The notes: generated by a model from the sequence alone, not told the origin. Counted from the first letter of the stretch, positions 28,501 to 36,730 are shown. The stretch is 64,000 nucleotides of DNA from Sediminicola sp. YIK13 (GCF_001430825.1 NZ_CP010535.1:2398501-2462500), one strand, 5' to 3'. Numbers and translations: made by a program.

Positions 28501-29679
28501 TTAATTAGGAAGTACCAATACCTCAACCCCACTACCCTGATGGATTTCAGATACCGATTCTGGCACATACACCAAGGCGTTGGCAAGGGAATAGGTGTGC
28601 AACATTGCCGAACTTTGTCCTTCCAGAATTTCCACCTCCCCATTTTCCAGAATCCTAGCTTTTAGCAACAAGGCCCTGTTATAGGTATTGGCAACTGAAG
28701 TGGACACCATTAGCTTTCTTCGCTCCAATCCTTTCCCCAATTGACCCATTATTTTTTGAAGGGCAGGGTATACATAAAGATAAAAACAAGTCAGCGCCGC
28801 TGCCGGATTCCCTGGCAAGGCAAAGACAATTTTATTTCCCCGTTTTCCAAAAAACAGGGGTTTCCCTGGTTTTTGCCTCACCTTATAAAACAAAGGTTCT
28901 ACCTCCAATGCTTTTAAGGCTTTATATACATAGTCATGATCTCCTACAGAAATGCCCCCATTCACAAGAACCACATCGTTTTCTTGAAAGGCTTTTGAAA
29001 GCACCTCACAAGTAGCCATAAAATTATCCGCTACCCGATACGTGTTACATCCATCTATTCCATACCCTTCAACGGCTGCCAAAAGCATTTTGGAATTGCC
29101 CTCATAAATTTGACCGGGTTTCAACGTTTCGCCTCCTTCCGCCAACTCGTTACCAGTGATTACGATCCCAACTCTAGGCTTATCAAAAACATTAACCTCC
29201 ATAATTCCCATTCCTGCCAAAAATCCAATGGCCGGTGGGGTAAGCTCGGTTCCTTTTCGCAAAGCCAGATCACCCTTGGTTATTTGCTCGCCACGTGGCC
29301 TTATATTGCTTCCAGCAACAGCATCCTCCATAAGCGTAATACTATCTGCAAGCCTTATCACTTTTTCTTGCATAACAACTGCTTTGGCTGTCTCAGGTAC
29401 CATGGCCCCTGTAAAAATCCTCACAGCCTCACCCGCTTTTAGTAGAACCTCTTTTCCGTCCCCGGCTGCTACTTCTCCAATGATGGCATATTTCTTTACG
29501 GGATGGATGTTGATCGCATAACCATCCATGGCCGATTGGTCAAAAGGAGGCAGATCTATAGGAGCATGCACATCTTGTGCTGTGACCATACCCCTGGCCT
29601 TGGACAAGGGAAGGGTAACGCTTTGAAGAGTAGTCGTGTTTTTGGCAATTATCTGAAGTGCTTCTTCAACCGAGACCAT
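28501..29679 (-). CDS. moeA: Molybdopterin molybdenumtransferase MoeA
   Basis: A 392-residue MoeA with the expected order: an N-terminal VEEALQIIA, LPPFDQSAMDGYAI, IFTGAMVP, the MPT-binding VLVNGGISVGDHDYV and GNPAAALTCFYLYVYP. It inserts molybdate into adenylylated molybdopterin. Its start overlaps the end of the siroheme gene by 31 bp. Gene order MoeA-MoaE-MoaCB suggests a single operon. Confidence 0.93.
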   Translation of the reverse strand: MVSVEEALQIIAKNTTTLQSVTLPLSKARGMVTAQDVHAPIDLPPFDQSAMDGYAINIHPVKKYAIIGEVAAGDGKEVLLKAGEAVRIFTGAMVPETAKAVVMQEKVIRLADSITLMEDAVAGSNIRPRGEQITKGDLALRKGTELTPPAIGFLAGMGIMEVNVFDKPRVGIVITGNELAEGGETLKPGQIYEGNSKMLLAAVEGYGIDGCNTYRVADNFMATCEVLSKAFQENDVVLVNGGISVGDHDYVYKALKALEVEPLFYKVRQKPGKPLFFGKRGNKIVFALPGNPAAALTCFYLYVYPALQKIMGQLGKGLERRKLMVSTSVANTYNRALLLKARILENGEVEILEGQSSAMLHTYSLANALVYVPESVSEIHQGSGVEVLVLPN

Positions 29680-30287
29680 ATAGTTTCATTTTTAATGGGC
29701 TCATTATCACCCTTTTTACTGACAAGCCCTTTGGTAAATTCATTTAAGGTTTCTACTTTTTCCTCAAAATCGCCTTTAATAGTCTTCCGATATTCATTTA
29801 GGTTCTGAACCAGATCGTCTATATTTTCAGGGATAACATCTTCAAAGAATTGACGCAACCTTTTGGCCGTTGTAGGGGATTTTCCATTGGTGGATATTGC
29901 CACCTTTACATTTCCTTTAGTTACAATGCCACCCATATAAAAATCACAGAAAGGCGGATTATCGGCCACATTCACTAGAATGGTTCGCGCCCTACAATCA
30001 TGGTACACTTGTTCATTAACCTCCACTTTATCTGTGGTAGCAACTACCATGTGTCTGCCTTCCAAATATTTTTCATGGTAGGCATCGTAGGTGATTTTCA
30101 CATTGTGCTTCTTCGCCAAAGCCAAGGTGTCCTCCAAAAATTCAAGGGAGACCATTTCCACCTGTGCATTTGGACTTGATTTCAACAAAAAAGTCAGTTT
30201 TTCCAATCCCACATTGCCCCCTCCCACAATGAGTACATTCAATTGTGATACTTTTAGAAAAACAGGGTATAACTCATTTCGTTCCAT
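29649..30287 (-). CDS. Precorrin-2 dehydrogenase / ferrochelatase (siroheme synthase N-terminal domain)
   Basis: A 212-residue protein with the Rossmann motif VLIVGGGNVGLEK at residues 14-26 and the CysG-N pattern VNVADNPPFCDFY and GKSPTTAKRLRQFFED. It corresponds to the SirC/Met8-like half of CysG, which makes siroheme from precorrin-2; the methyltransferase half is absent. Clustering with Moco genes suggests shared use in nitrite/nitrate or sulfite metabolism. Confidence 0.88.
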   Translation of the reverse strand: MERNELYPVFLKVSQLNVLIVGGGNVGLEKLTFLLKSSPNAQVEMVSLEFLEDTLALAKKHNVKITYDAYHEKYLEGRHMVVATTDKVEVNEQVYHDCRARTILVNVADNPPFCDFYMGGIVTKGNVKVAISTNGKSPTTAKRLRQFFEDVIPENIDDLVQNLNEYRKTIKGDFEEKVETLNEFTKGLVSKKGDNEPIKNETIWSRLKKHFR

Positions 30288-30382
30288 AATGGCTTTCTTA
30301 AAACATCTTGAAATTCTGATTATACAGCATGCGGGTAGTTTAATTATAACCGAATAACAAACAGGTTACAAAGATAACAGAA

Positions 30383-31006
30383 TTAGTTGTTAAGAGCCTT
30401 TTGAATCAGCTCGAATGACGACTTGGAAAAAGGTATCTTTAATGCCATATAATGCCCTTTGGCCGACATCTTATTCCATGTTTTTTGTATGATATCTATA
30501 AGCTTCTCTTCAGGATGTTTTTCCATAAACGCCTCAAAATAATATTCTAGGAACACCAAACAAATGACATCTTCCAAGGTCTGGGTCTCTTCGTTTTTTT
30601 TGAGTTGTTTCTTTTGTAACAGAAAGCCAACCTTATCGATTGTTTTTTGATCATACCCTGCCTCCCTTAAAATACCACTTGCTTTTTCGGCATGGAATTT
30701 TTTTAGGTCTTGCCTCCATTTTAAATACCCGACCCTATTCATCTCATAAGATTCCCTGGGAATTTCCCACCTACAAATGTGCTGGCAGCGGGCCGTAAGT
30801 TTTAAAGGTTCGGAAGCATATGGGGCATATTCCCTGAGCTTCTCTGTCATGCGAATGGCATACAAAACTTCTTTGGCATAAGTCTTGCCAAGAAATATTT
30901 CCCTATTTGGATCCTGCTCGTTGGCCTGGTCAAAAAGTTGAAAAGCTCTCTCTAATTTTGATGATTCCTCCATGTTCCACAGATTTTGGCTATAGGTTCT
31001 TGGCAA
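30383..31006 (-). CDS. DUF4202 family protein
   Basis: A 207-residue protein with KLERAFQLFDQANEQDPN near the start, RCQHICRWEIPRESYEM in the middle and a CLVFLEYYFEAFMEKHPEEK near the C-terminus, which match the DUF4202 family often found beside siroheme and Moco genes. Its biochemical function is not known. It lies next to the tRNA-gene integration site, the last chromosomal gene before the mobile element. Confidence 0.85.
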   Translation of the reverse strand: MPRTYSQNLWNMEESSKLERAFQLFDQANEQDPNREIFLGKTYAKEVLYAIRMTEKLREYAPYASEPLKLTARCQHICRWEIPRESYEMNRVGYLKWRQDLKKFHAEKASGILREAGYDQKTIDKVGFLLQKKQLKKNEETQTLEDVICLVFLEYYFEAFMEKHPEEKLIDIIQKTWNKMSAKGHYMALKIPFSKSSFELIQKALNN

Positions 31007-31018
31007 AAATTGATTTAT

Positions 31019-31061
31019 AAAAAAACCCTAATAAATCTAATGATTTAAAAGGGTTTTTTGT
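31019..31061 (-). terminator. Displaced terminator of tRNA-Arg
   Basis: On the minus strand AAAAAACCCTTTTAAATC is followed by a loop and GATTTATTAGGGTTTTTT, giving a terminator hairpin immediately after the 3' end fragment of tRNA-Arg at 31062. The intact tRNA now lies 26 kb away, so this was its terminator before the element inserted. Confidence 0.75.
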
Positions 31062-31085
31062 TGTAGCCTCACCAAGAATCGAACT
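31062..31085 (-). repeat. attL: left 24-bp copy of the tRNA-Arg 3' end
   Basis: The 24 bases are identical to 57247-57270, which covers the 3' end (T arm and acceptor) of the intact tRNA-Arg. They mark the left edge of the integrated element; sequence diverges directly on both sides. Confidence 0.93.
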
Positions 31086-31135
31086 ATATTCGCTTAAACC
31101 CTATTTTTAAAGGCTTGCGAATAATTGCTGATTAT

Positions 31136-31156
31136 AATGTTGACGATTTGTGAACT
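31136..31156. repeat. Left arm-type repeat near attL
   Basis: The segment around ATGTTGACGATTTGTGAACT matches 57124-57144 with one T/C difference, in the same orientation, inside both element ends. It is a candidate arm-type binding site for the integrase at 55744. Confidence 0.65.
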
Positions 31157-31271
31157 TTTTTGGTGATTATTATCCCGTCATACCAAATGTATATAATTAA
31201 AATTATATGGATATATTTCAAAAGATAAATTCAAAATAATTTTAAGTTATCGAGATCCTATCTGTTCCGTT

Positions 31272-31676
31272 CTAATGTTTATTTGTAGGATTAAAATTTT
31301 TGGCCATATAATCTTGCCAAGTTACCAATACATATTTTTCCTTTCCGTTCTCAGTTTTTTTTAAAAATCCATATTCGTACGTAAATAGATATATTTCTCC
31401 TTTCTGATTTTTCCAATAGTGGGTAAAAAAATTGGGGTCAAATCCCAATTCCAATAATACATTACTTCTAATTGTTACCTTTCCCCCTTTGTTATACTCC
31501 TTTAAAATCTTCCTGTTCATTTTAAGCTGATTGTCTACCTTATTATAAAAGCGATCCGGATTCTGCTTTTCCTTATGGTATTGGTAAGCACTTTTGCATT
31601 GGGGATCACAAAACTTCTTGTCTGTCCTGCCTGTTAATGCCTTTTTACAATGCAAACAATCATCATATAACCTCAT
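31272..31676 (-). CDS. Small zinc-ribbon protein in the mobile element
   Basis: A 134-residue basic protein whose N-terminus is a zinc ribbon (CLHCKKALTGRTDKKFCDPQC). The remainder repeats the pattern of the chromosomal gene at 12409: a basic linker and FFTHYWKNQKGEIYLFTYEYGF. It is divergent from the recombinase with about 90 bp between them, so it might control that promoter, which is inference. Function unknown. Confidence 0.75.
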   Translation of the reverse strand: MRLYDDCLHCKKALTGRTDKKFCDPQCKSAYQYHKEKQNPDRFYNKVDNQLKMNRKILKEYNKGGKVTIRSNVLLELGFDPNFFTHYWKNQKGEIYLFTYEYGFLKKTENGKEKYVLVTWQDYMAKNFNPTNKH

Positions 31677-31764
31677 AATTACCTTTTAATCATATTTTAT
31701 ACGTATCCTATTCGTATAAGGTACGATTAAATTAATTACATCCATTAGATTGCAAAAAAAAGAC

Positions 31765-32895
31765 ATGGAACGAGGTAGAAGTGTTACATTAAAACATCTT
31801 TTGATTAAAGAGAAAAGATATATAGGTCTCCAATTCAATACGGATAAAGTTATCCATGCCCTAGTGAAACAGCTGCCGGATGTAAAATGGAGCAATAGTT
31901 TCAACATGGCCTATATTCCAAACACCAAAGAAAATCTAAATGAAATATTTGAGATCTTCAATAGAACTGTCTGGGTTAATTGCAACTACTTTTTTGATAA
32001 AAGCAATGTAAAAGAAACCAATGAACCTTTAGATATTACCTGGTTCAGAAAAAGGCAATTGCCTTCTACCTATCGAGTTTGTCCGAACAGCTATTTAGAT
32101 AAACTAGAATTAAAAAAATATGCAAACAATACGGTAAAGTCATATATATCTTCATTCGAGACATTTATTAATTATTACAATAACAAAGAGTTGGTTGCTA
32201 TAAATGAAGGTGACGTAAGAACGTATATTTTAAAATTGGTTCAAGAGGACAAATCCAATTCTTACATTAATTCTGCAATCAACAGTATCAAATTTTACTA
32301 CGAATCCGTTCTTGGTATGCCCAATAGATTTTATGAGATAGAAAGGCCTAGAAAAGAGAAAAAATTACCAAAGGTACTTTCCAAAGATGATGTTCTCAAT
32401 ATTATTGAACATACGAACAACTTAAAACATAAATGTATTGTTAGCCTTCTGTATTCTTCAGGAATACGGAGAAACGAATTGGTAAATTTAAAAATAACAG
32501 ATATAGACAGTAAAAGAATGTTGATACGAGTTGAAGCGGCGAAAGGCAATAAGGATCGCTATACATTACTTTCCCATTCATTGTTAAAAGATTTACGTGA
32601 ATATTACAAACAATGGAAACCGGAAAAATATATCATAGAAGGTATGTACGGAAGACAATATACTGGTCAAAGCATCGGGAAAATAGTGCTTAATGCCGCA
32701 GCAAAGGCAGGTATAAAAACGCCTGTGACACCCCATATGCTTCGTCATAGTTTTGCCACGCACTTGTTAGAAGCAGGGGTGGACTTAAGACAAATTCAGG
32801 TCTTATTGGGACATAGCTCTAGCAAGACTACCGAAATATATACGCATGTAGCTACCACTACCTTTAAAGAAATAAAGAATCCTTTAGATTTTTAA
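31765..32895 (+). CDS. Xer-like tyrosine recombinase of the cassette array (IntI-like position, no IntI insertion)
   Basis: From the ATG at 31765 the protein has 376 residues (a TTG at 31750 is an alternative). A roughly 95-residue N-terminal extension precedes a SAM-like core-binding domain (about 100-190) and a catalytic domain with R235 (SSGIRRNEL), K260 (AAKGNKDR), H324/R327 (HMLRHSFATH), H350 (LLGHSSS) and Y359 (EIYTH). Only about 63 residues separate K260 from H324, as in XerC/XerD, so the extra motif that defines integron integrases is missing. It lies directly before the attI-like region, in the same direction as the cassettes. It most likely inserts and excises them. Confidence 0.85.
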   Translation: MERGRSVTLKHLLIKEKRYIGLQFNTDKVIHALVKQLPDVKWSNSFNMAYIPNTKENLNEIFEIFNRTVWVNCNYFFDKSNVKETNEPLDITWFRKRQLPSTYRVCPNSYLDKLELKKYANNTVKSYISSFETFINYYNNKELVAINEGDVRTYILKLVQEDKSNSYINSAINSIKFYYESVLGMPNRFYEIERPRKEKKLPKVLSKDDVLNIIEHTNNLKHKCIVSLLYSSGIRRNELVNLKITDIDSKRMLIRVEAAKGNKDRYTLLSHSLLKDLREYYKQWKPEKYIIEGMYGRQYTGQSIGKIVLNAAAKAGIKTPVTPHMLRHSFATHLLEAGVDLRQIQVLLGHSSSKTTEIYTHVATTTFKEIKNPLDF

Positions 32896-32906
32896 AAAAT
32901 ATAAAA

Positions 32907-32934
32907 GATATATATAACATATGTTCTATATATC
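32907..32934. promoter_or_regulatory. attI-region palindrome 1 (imperfect)
   Basis: A 28-bp palindrome centred on AACATATGTT with one mismatched pair, starting 12 bp after the recombinase stop codon. It shares its centre with the next palindrome 39 bp downstream. It is a candidate recombinase or regulator binding site. Confidence 0.6.
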
Positions 32935-32946
32935 CTATATTGTGGT

Positions 32947-32972
32947 GTATAATGAACATATGTTCATTATAC
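32947..32972. promoter_or_regulatory. attI-region palindrome 2 (perfect 26 bp)
   Basis: GTATAATGAACAT is followed by its exact reverse complement. The palindrome ends five bases before the first cassette core GTTACCAT at 32977. Position and symmetry suit an attI recombinase site, although an operator is possible. Confidence 0.65.
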
Positions 32973-32976
32973 AATT

Positions 32977-32990
32977 GTTACCATACATAC
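32977..32990 (+). other. attI-like core joined to cassette 1
   Basis: GTTACCATACATAC begins the first cassette. It is the reverse complement of the sequence GTACGTATGGTAAC that ends the same cassette at 33481-33494 except for one base, so this is the attI x attC junction. No earlier attC-like site precedes it. Confidence 0.8.
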
Positions 32991-32996
32991 TATCAA

Positions 32997-33476
32997 ATGC
33001 CTCGAATTGAATTACGGACGTATATTAAAGCTGACAAGAATATAGTGTTCGACCTGTCTAGGAGTATCGACTTACACAAAATATCGACTGAACATACAAA
33101 TGAAGAGGCCATTGATGGCGTGACCGAAGGCTTAATTGGATTAAATCAAACCGTTACATGGAGGGCCAAGCATTTTGGAATTTATCAAACCCTTACCTCC
33201 AAAGTGACCGAATTTTCTCGACCAAAGTTGTTTACAGATGAAATGGTGAAAGGAGCTTTTAAAAACTTTAAGCACGTGCACCAATTTAACGATCTTGAGA
33301 ACGGTACTGAATTGATAGACGTATTTGAATATCAATCTCCGCTTGGGTTTTTAGGCAGTTTAGCTGACAAGCTATTCTTAAAACAATATATGACCGACCT
33401 TTTATTAAAAAGAAATGAAACCATAAAGGAATTCGCTGAATCTGAAAAATGGAGAGAAGTGTTACCTAAAAATTAA
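32997..33476 (+). CDS. Cassette 1: SRPBCC-family ligand-binding protein
   Basis: I start at the ATG at 32997, just after the attI-like core; the longer open frame runs back through the palindromes. The 159-residue protein has the START/SRPBCC helix-grip pattern: IELRTYIKADKNIVFDLSRS, MVKGAFKNFKHVHQF and YQSPLGFLGSLADKLFLKQY. Such proteins bind hydrophobic ligands and are often annotated as cell-division inhibitor-like. It is cytosolic and the first gene after the integration site. Confidence 0.82.
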   Translation: MPRIELRTYIKADKNIVFDLSRSIDLHKISTEHTNEEAIDGVTEGLIGLNQTVTWRAKHFGIYQTLTSKVTEFSRPKLFTDEMVKGAFKNFKHVHQFNDLENGTELIDVFEYQSPLGFLGSLADKLFLKQYMTDLLLKRNETIKEFAESEKWREVLPKN

Positions 33477-33484
33477 AAAAGTAC

Positions 33485-33628
33485 GTATGGTAACAAGGGC
33501 TATAATCCATTGTTTAGCATATTTACTACAATTCAAAACTTTTCGTACTTTAGTCCGGCATGATCCCAAGCTCGATTTGATTAACATCAAATCTCAACAA
33601 CGGAATCATAGCCTAAACGTTGGCACAC
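33485..33628 (+). repeat. attC1 (family A, core 130 bp)
   Basis: Left box GTATGGTAAC pairs with the start of cassette 1 (32977), and the right GTTGGCACAC starts cassette 2. Inner arms are GGCTATAATCCATTG and CAACGGAATCATAGCC. An internal GATTTGAT/ATCAAATC hairpin is present. Nearly identical copies are attC4, 6, 12 and 15. Confidence 0.9.
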
Positions 33629-33637
33629 ATTTGAAAA

Positions 33638-34252
33638 ATGGAAATCTATCTAATCTTATTCTTACTTCTGATTGGACTAATTATCGGACTGATTATTTGG
33701 ATAGTCCGACTGTTCAGTGTGTACAGAAAAGGGAAGAAAAAATCTTTTGCCATTCAAGTTTCCATTTTGACTGTATTGCTGATTCTTTTGACTTGGGAAC
33801 TTCAAATATTTCCGCTATCAAAAAATTTCTACATACAGGACAGAACAACCAAATTAACAGGTAAAAAATTCTGGAGTTGGGAAGAATTCGATTATGAAGA
33901 AATTAGTGTCCGTGGAGAAGGTTACACATTGGACATATATAAGTTTAGTGAAGAGACAGCTGAATATTTTAAGAATCCTGACAAGGAATTTTTTGAGAAC
34001 TTTCCGACAAAAGAACTAGCTGACATAAGGTGGACAAGAACCCCAGTTAAAGAAAGCGAACAAGAAATTTTGGAATTCGCGACACCAACTTATGGTGGAT
34101 GGAAAGGCGCAATAATTAACCGACAAGATTTTATAAGACAAATTGCAAATCACCCAGGGTCCTTTTATTCATATGATGACGGTGAAAGTACGAATTTCTA
34201 TTTAATTGTACCTGACAAAAGACTAGTGGTTTTGATTAACCATAATATGTAA
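33638..34252 (+). CDS. Cassette 2: membrane protein of unknown family
   Basis: A 204-residue protein with two N-terminal membrane helices (about 3-25 and 36-55: ILFLLLIGLIIGLIIWIV and ILTVLLILLTWELQIF) and a soluble domain of about 150 residues. That part contains TPTYGGWKGAIINRQDFIRQ. No family recognised. The leader between the cassette start and the ATG is only about 18 bases, so the promoter lies in or before the upstream attC. Confidence 0.72.
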   Translation: MEIYLILFLLLIGLIIGLIIWIVRLFSVYRKGKKKSFAIQVSILTVLLILLTWELQIFPLSKNFYIQDRTTKLTGKKFWSWEEFDYEEISVRGEGYTLDIYKFSEETAEYFKNPDKEFFENFPTKELADIRWTRTPVKESEQEILEFATPTYGGWKGAIINRQDFIRQIANHPGSFYSYDDGESTNFYLIVPDKRLVVLINHNM

Positions 34253-34267
34253 TGAAAAAATAAAAAC

Positions 34268-34470
34268 GTGTGCCAACAATAGCTATAAGTAATGCGGAAT
34301 TTGGTGTTTAATTTTAAAGTAAGCGTATATTTACTATGTCCGCAAAATCTTTTCGATTTTGCTCTGTCGAAAAAATATAAATCAAAACAAAAAGCTTTTG
34401 CTACGTGCGAAGACGGAAACAAAAACGTTTCCTTGCCTCCGCACTACTCATAGCTGAAGCGTTGTAGCTA
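34268..34470 (+). repeat. attC2 (family C, core 189 bp)
   Basis: Left box GTGTGCCAAC complements the start of cassette 2 (GTTGGCACAC); right GTTGTAGCTA starts cassette 3. Inner arms are AGCTATAAGTAATGCGG and CCGCACTACTCATAGCT. An internal GCAAAATC/GATTTTGC hairpin lies in the loop. Confidence 0.9.
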
Positions 34471-34472
34471 AT

Positions 34473-34874
34473 TTGATCAAAATGATTAAAACATTGATAA
34501 GTCGACTCCTCCTTTCAGAAAAAAAACGAATGGAAATTATGAACGACCTTAAAAGCAATCCAAATTTCCGATCTAAGGATGAAATCGACAAAAATGGACC
34601 GAACTCTAATAGTGTATCCGATTTTAAATTGGATAAGGGAGAAGTTCAAACCATTTTCACACCAGAATTAGGAAATCAAAAAGGTCTGACCTTATCAAAA
34701 TGGTTTTATAAATCTGGAGATATTGTTAAATCCGGAGATATTATTTGTGTCATTGAAAACGAGGATATAACCATGGAGTTTGAAAGTGTATTTAATGGAC
34801 GAATTATATCTACCTGTAGATTGAATGAAAAGCTGACTAGCTCAACTGAATTATTTAAAATTGAAGGAATATAA
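34473..34874 (+). CDS. Cassette 3: lipoyl/biotinyl-like domain protein without the modifiable lysine
   Basis: A 133-residue protein with a hydrophilic N-terminal half and a C-terminal biotinyl/lipoyl-like beta barrel (about 55-130: LSKWFYKSGDIVKSGDIIC, IENEDITMEFES, NGRIISTCRLNEKLTSS). At the tip the family normally has ETDKA with a modified lysine; here it reads ENEDITME, with aspartate instead. The fold therefore should not carry lipoate or biotin. The 36-residue start (MIKMIKTLISRLLL) may be partly hydrophobic. Confidence 0.78.
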   Translation: MIKMIKTLISRLLLSEKKRMEIMNDLKSNPNFRSKDEIDKNGPNSNSVSDFKLDKGEVQTIFTPELGNQKGLTLSKWFYKSGDIVKSGDIICVIENEDITMEFESVFNGRIISTCRLNEKLTSSTELFKIEGI

Positions 34875-34878
34875 AAAC

Positions 34879-35015
34879 TAGCTACAACAATGGCTATAAT
34901 TCATTGTGGCATCATGCAAAAAACAAAAATATTAACCACCAAACGGCCTGATTTCATAAGTGGGAAAGTCTACGACGTTCCCCACAACGAAATCATAGCC
35001 TAGGCGTTACCACAT
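34879..35015 (+). repeat. attC3 (family B, core 123 bp)
   Basis: Left box TAGCTACAAC complements cassette 3's start (GTTGTAGCTA); right GTTACCACAT starts cassette 4. Inner arms are GGCTATAATTCATTGTGG and CCACAACGAAATCATAGCC. Copies: attC8, 9, 10. Confidence 0.9.
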
Positions 35016-35020
35016 ATTTA

Positions 35021-35557
35021 ATGACGCATCATAAATCATTAATCCCTTTATTTTTCTTCACCATTTGTCTTGCCTGTAATACAAACGGAGAAAAGGAATC
35101 TATTGACTACGGAACTGCTAAAATAAGTAATGCCCGACAAGAGATAAATGCTCGAGAACATCATAATTTCACATGTGAAAAAAGAACGGAGGAAAATCCA
35201 TTTGGAAATTTCACCGAATTGGAGTTGGACGAAAATGAACTGCGCTTTACAAATATTGAAAGTAGCCTATTTGAAGGAAGGACAATCAACTTTAAAATAA
35301 ATAAAATGTTGAATATTTCTGAGGTAAGCTATAACGAATGGATTGACGTAATCCATAATGATAGAACTGAAAAATATAAGGTGGTGGAAAGTGGAATCAA
35401 TTTGAATATCGACCCTTTTAAAACAGAGGGACAGGAATTGGTTGCAGATTATTATTTAAAAGTAAAGCACACTACTGATTTTAAATGGTCATGGAATAAA
35501 GATGTAAATTATTTTATTGTAACCGGCAGGTTTAAATGTAATAAAAACATGTGGTAA
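35021..35557 (+). CDS. Cassette 4: hypothetical lipoprotein
   Basis: A 178-residue protein with a lipoprotein signal (lipobox LACN, cysteine near residue 19). The mature part is hydrophilic, with a LDENELRFTNIE strand region, and ends in a FIVTGRFKCNKNMW tail. No recognised family. The stop codon is inside the attC4 left box, so the coding frame ends in the recombination site. Confidence 0.75.
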   Translation: MTHHKSLIPLFFFTICLACNTNGEKESIDYGTAKISNARQEINAREHHNFTCEKRTEENPFGNFTELELDENELRFTNIESSLFEGRTINFKINKMLNISEVSYNEWIDVIHNDRTEKYKVVESGINLNIDPFKTEGQELVADYYLKVKHTTDFKWSWNKDVNYFIVTGRFKCNKNMW

Positions 35558-35691
35558 CAAGGGCTATAATCCATTGTTTAGCATATTTACTACAATTCAA
35601 AACTTTTCGTACTTTAGACCGGCATGATCCCAGCTCGATTTGATTAACATCAAATCTCAACAACGGAATCATAGCCTAAACGTTAGCTGCA
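35549..35691 (+). repeat. attC4 (family A, core 129 bp)
   Basis: Left box ATGTGGTAAC complements cassette 4's start (GTTACCACAT); right GTTAGCTGC starts cassette 5. The cassette 4 stop codon TAA is part of the left box. Confidence 0.9.
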
Positions 35692-35709
35692 AGTTAAAAA
35701 AAGACGAAA

Positions 35710-36507
35710 ATGGGACGACATAAAATGACCTCTGGTATTTGTCACTTATGTGGTCTAAATTCAATGTTGTCTTTTGAACATGTTCCTCCAAGAAGCACCT
35801 TCAATAAAAACACAAAATATTCATCAATAGCTTTTGAGGATTATGTAAAAACCGAAAACCCATTAAAAAATACTCCTAAAGGAAAAACAAAACAGGGTGG
35901 AATTGGATATAACTCTTTTTGTAAGTATTGTAACAACTTCTTGGGTTCGGAATATGTCCCAGCATATCAAAGATGGGTAACTGGTGGATTTCAAATATTG
36001 CAAAATAAAGAATTTGAATTACATACATATTTAATCAAGGAAATAGAACCGCAAAAAATATTAAAGCAAATTGTCTCTATGTTTTTGGCAATTAATGGAG
36101 AATGGTATTTAAAATCATATCCCGAATTATCAGATTTTGTCGCCTCAAAAGATTCAAAAGAATTACCTGCCCGTTTCAAAGTTTTTTGCTATTTAACACG
36201 GGCTGAAAACATCAGATATATGCATCATGTGGTACATGGCAACTTTGCAACAGGTACTTCAATAAATTGTACTGAAATAGCCTATCCTCCATACGGATAT
36301 GTTTTGACAATGGATTCTGGAAATGAAATCCAGTATCTAAATAATATAACTGAATTCAAAAATCTTAATAAAAAGATGGACTTGAATATTAATATGTTTC
36401 AATTGTCTACATATATGCCCTTTCCTCTAGATTATCGTACAAAAGAACAAGTTGAAAAGGGAATTGAAGATGCAATACAAACTAGTCGAAAAAATGAAAA
36501 AAACTAA
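35710..36507 (+). CDS. Cassette 5: HNH/zinc-finger endonuclease-like protein
   Basis: A 265-residue protein starting with CHLCG at residue 11, then a FEHVPPRS motif, then FCKYCNN near residue 76. Two CxxC pairs around a histidine/proline motif are the pattern of HNH-type zinc-binding nuclease domains, but the catalytic histidine pair is not clear. The rest is not recognised. The start could be the ATG six codons downstream (MTSGIC). This is one of the few cassettes with a possible DNA-acting product. Confidence 0.65.
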   Translation: MGRHKMTSGICHLCGLNSMLSFEHVPPRSTFNKNTKYSSIAFEDYVKTENPLKNTPKGKTKQGGIGYNSFCKYCNNFLGSEYVPAYQRWVTGGFQILQNKEFELHTYLIKEIEPQKILKQIVSMFLAINGEWYLKSYPELSDFVASKDSKELPARFKVFCYLTRAENIRYMHHVVHGNFATGTSINCTEIAYPPYGYVLTMDSGNEIQYLNNITEFKNLNKKMDLNINMFQLSTYMPFPLDYRTKEQVEKGIEDAIQTSRKNEKN

Positions 36508-36516
36508 TAAAAACCA

Positions 36517-36721
36517 GCAGCTAACAATACCTATAGCAAATAGGGCAAAAAGAGCTAAATTTAATGGCTTGGGTTTATTTACTAAGTCCGCCAAATCTTT
36601 CGGATTTGGCTTTTAAAATGAAAAAGATAAAAACAAAACAAAAAGCTTTGGCTAAGAGCCCAGGCGGAAACGAAAAGTTTCCTTGCCTGCCCTACTTGCC
36701 ATAGCCGGAACGTTGTGCTCA
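36517..36721 (+). repeat. attC5 (family D variant, core 192 bp)
   Basis: Left box GCAGCTAAC complements cassette 5's start (GTTAGCTGC); right GTTGTGCTCA starts cassette 6. Inner arms are CCTATAGCAAATAGGGC and GCCCTACTTGCCATAGC. A GCCAAATC/GATTTGGC hairpin lies in the loop. Confidence 0.88.
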
Positions 36722-36730
36722 ATTTCTATA

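Noticed and set aside
31062..31085. A second tRNA gene at the left edge
   Set aside because: Only 24 bases of the 3' end are present and no cloverleaf forms; it is an attachment-site copy.
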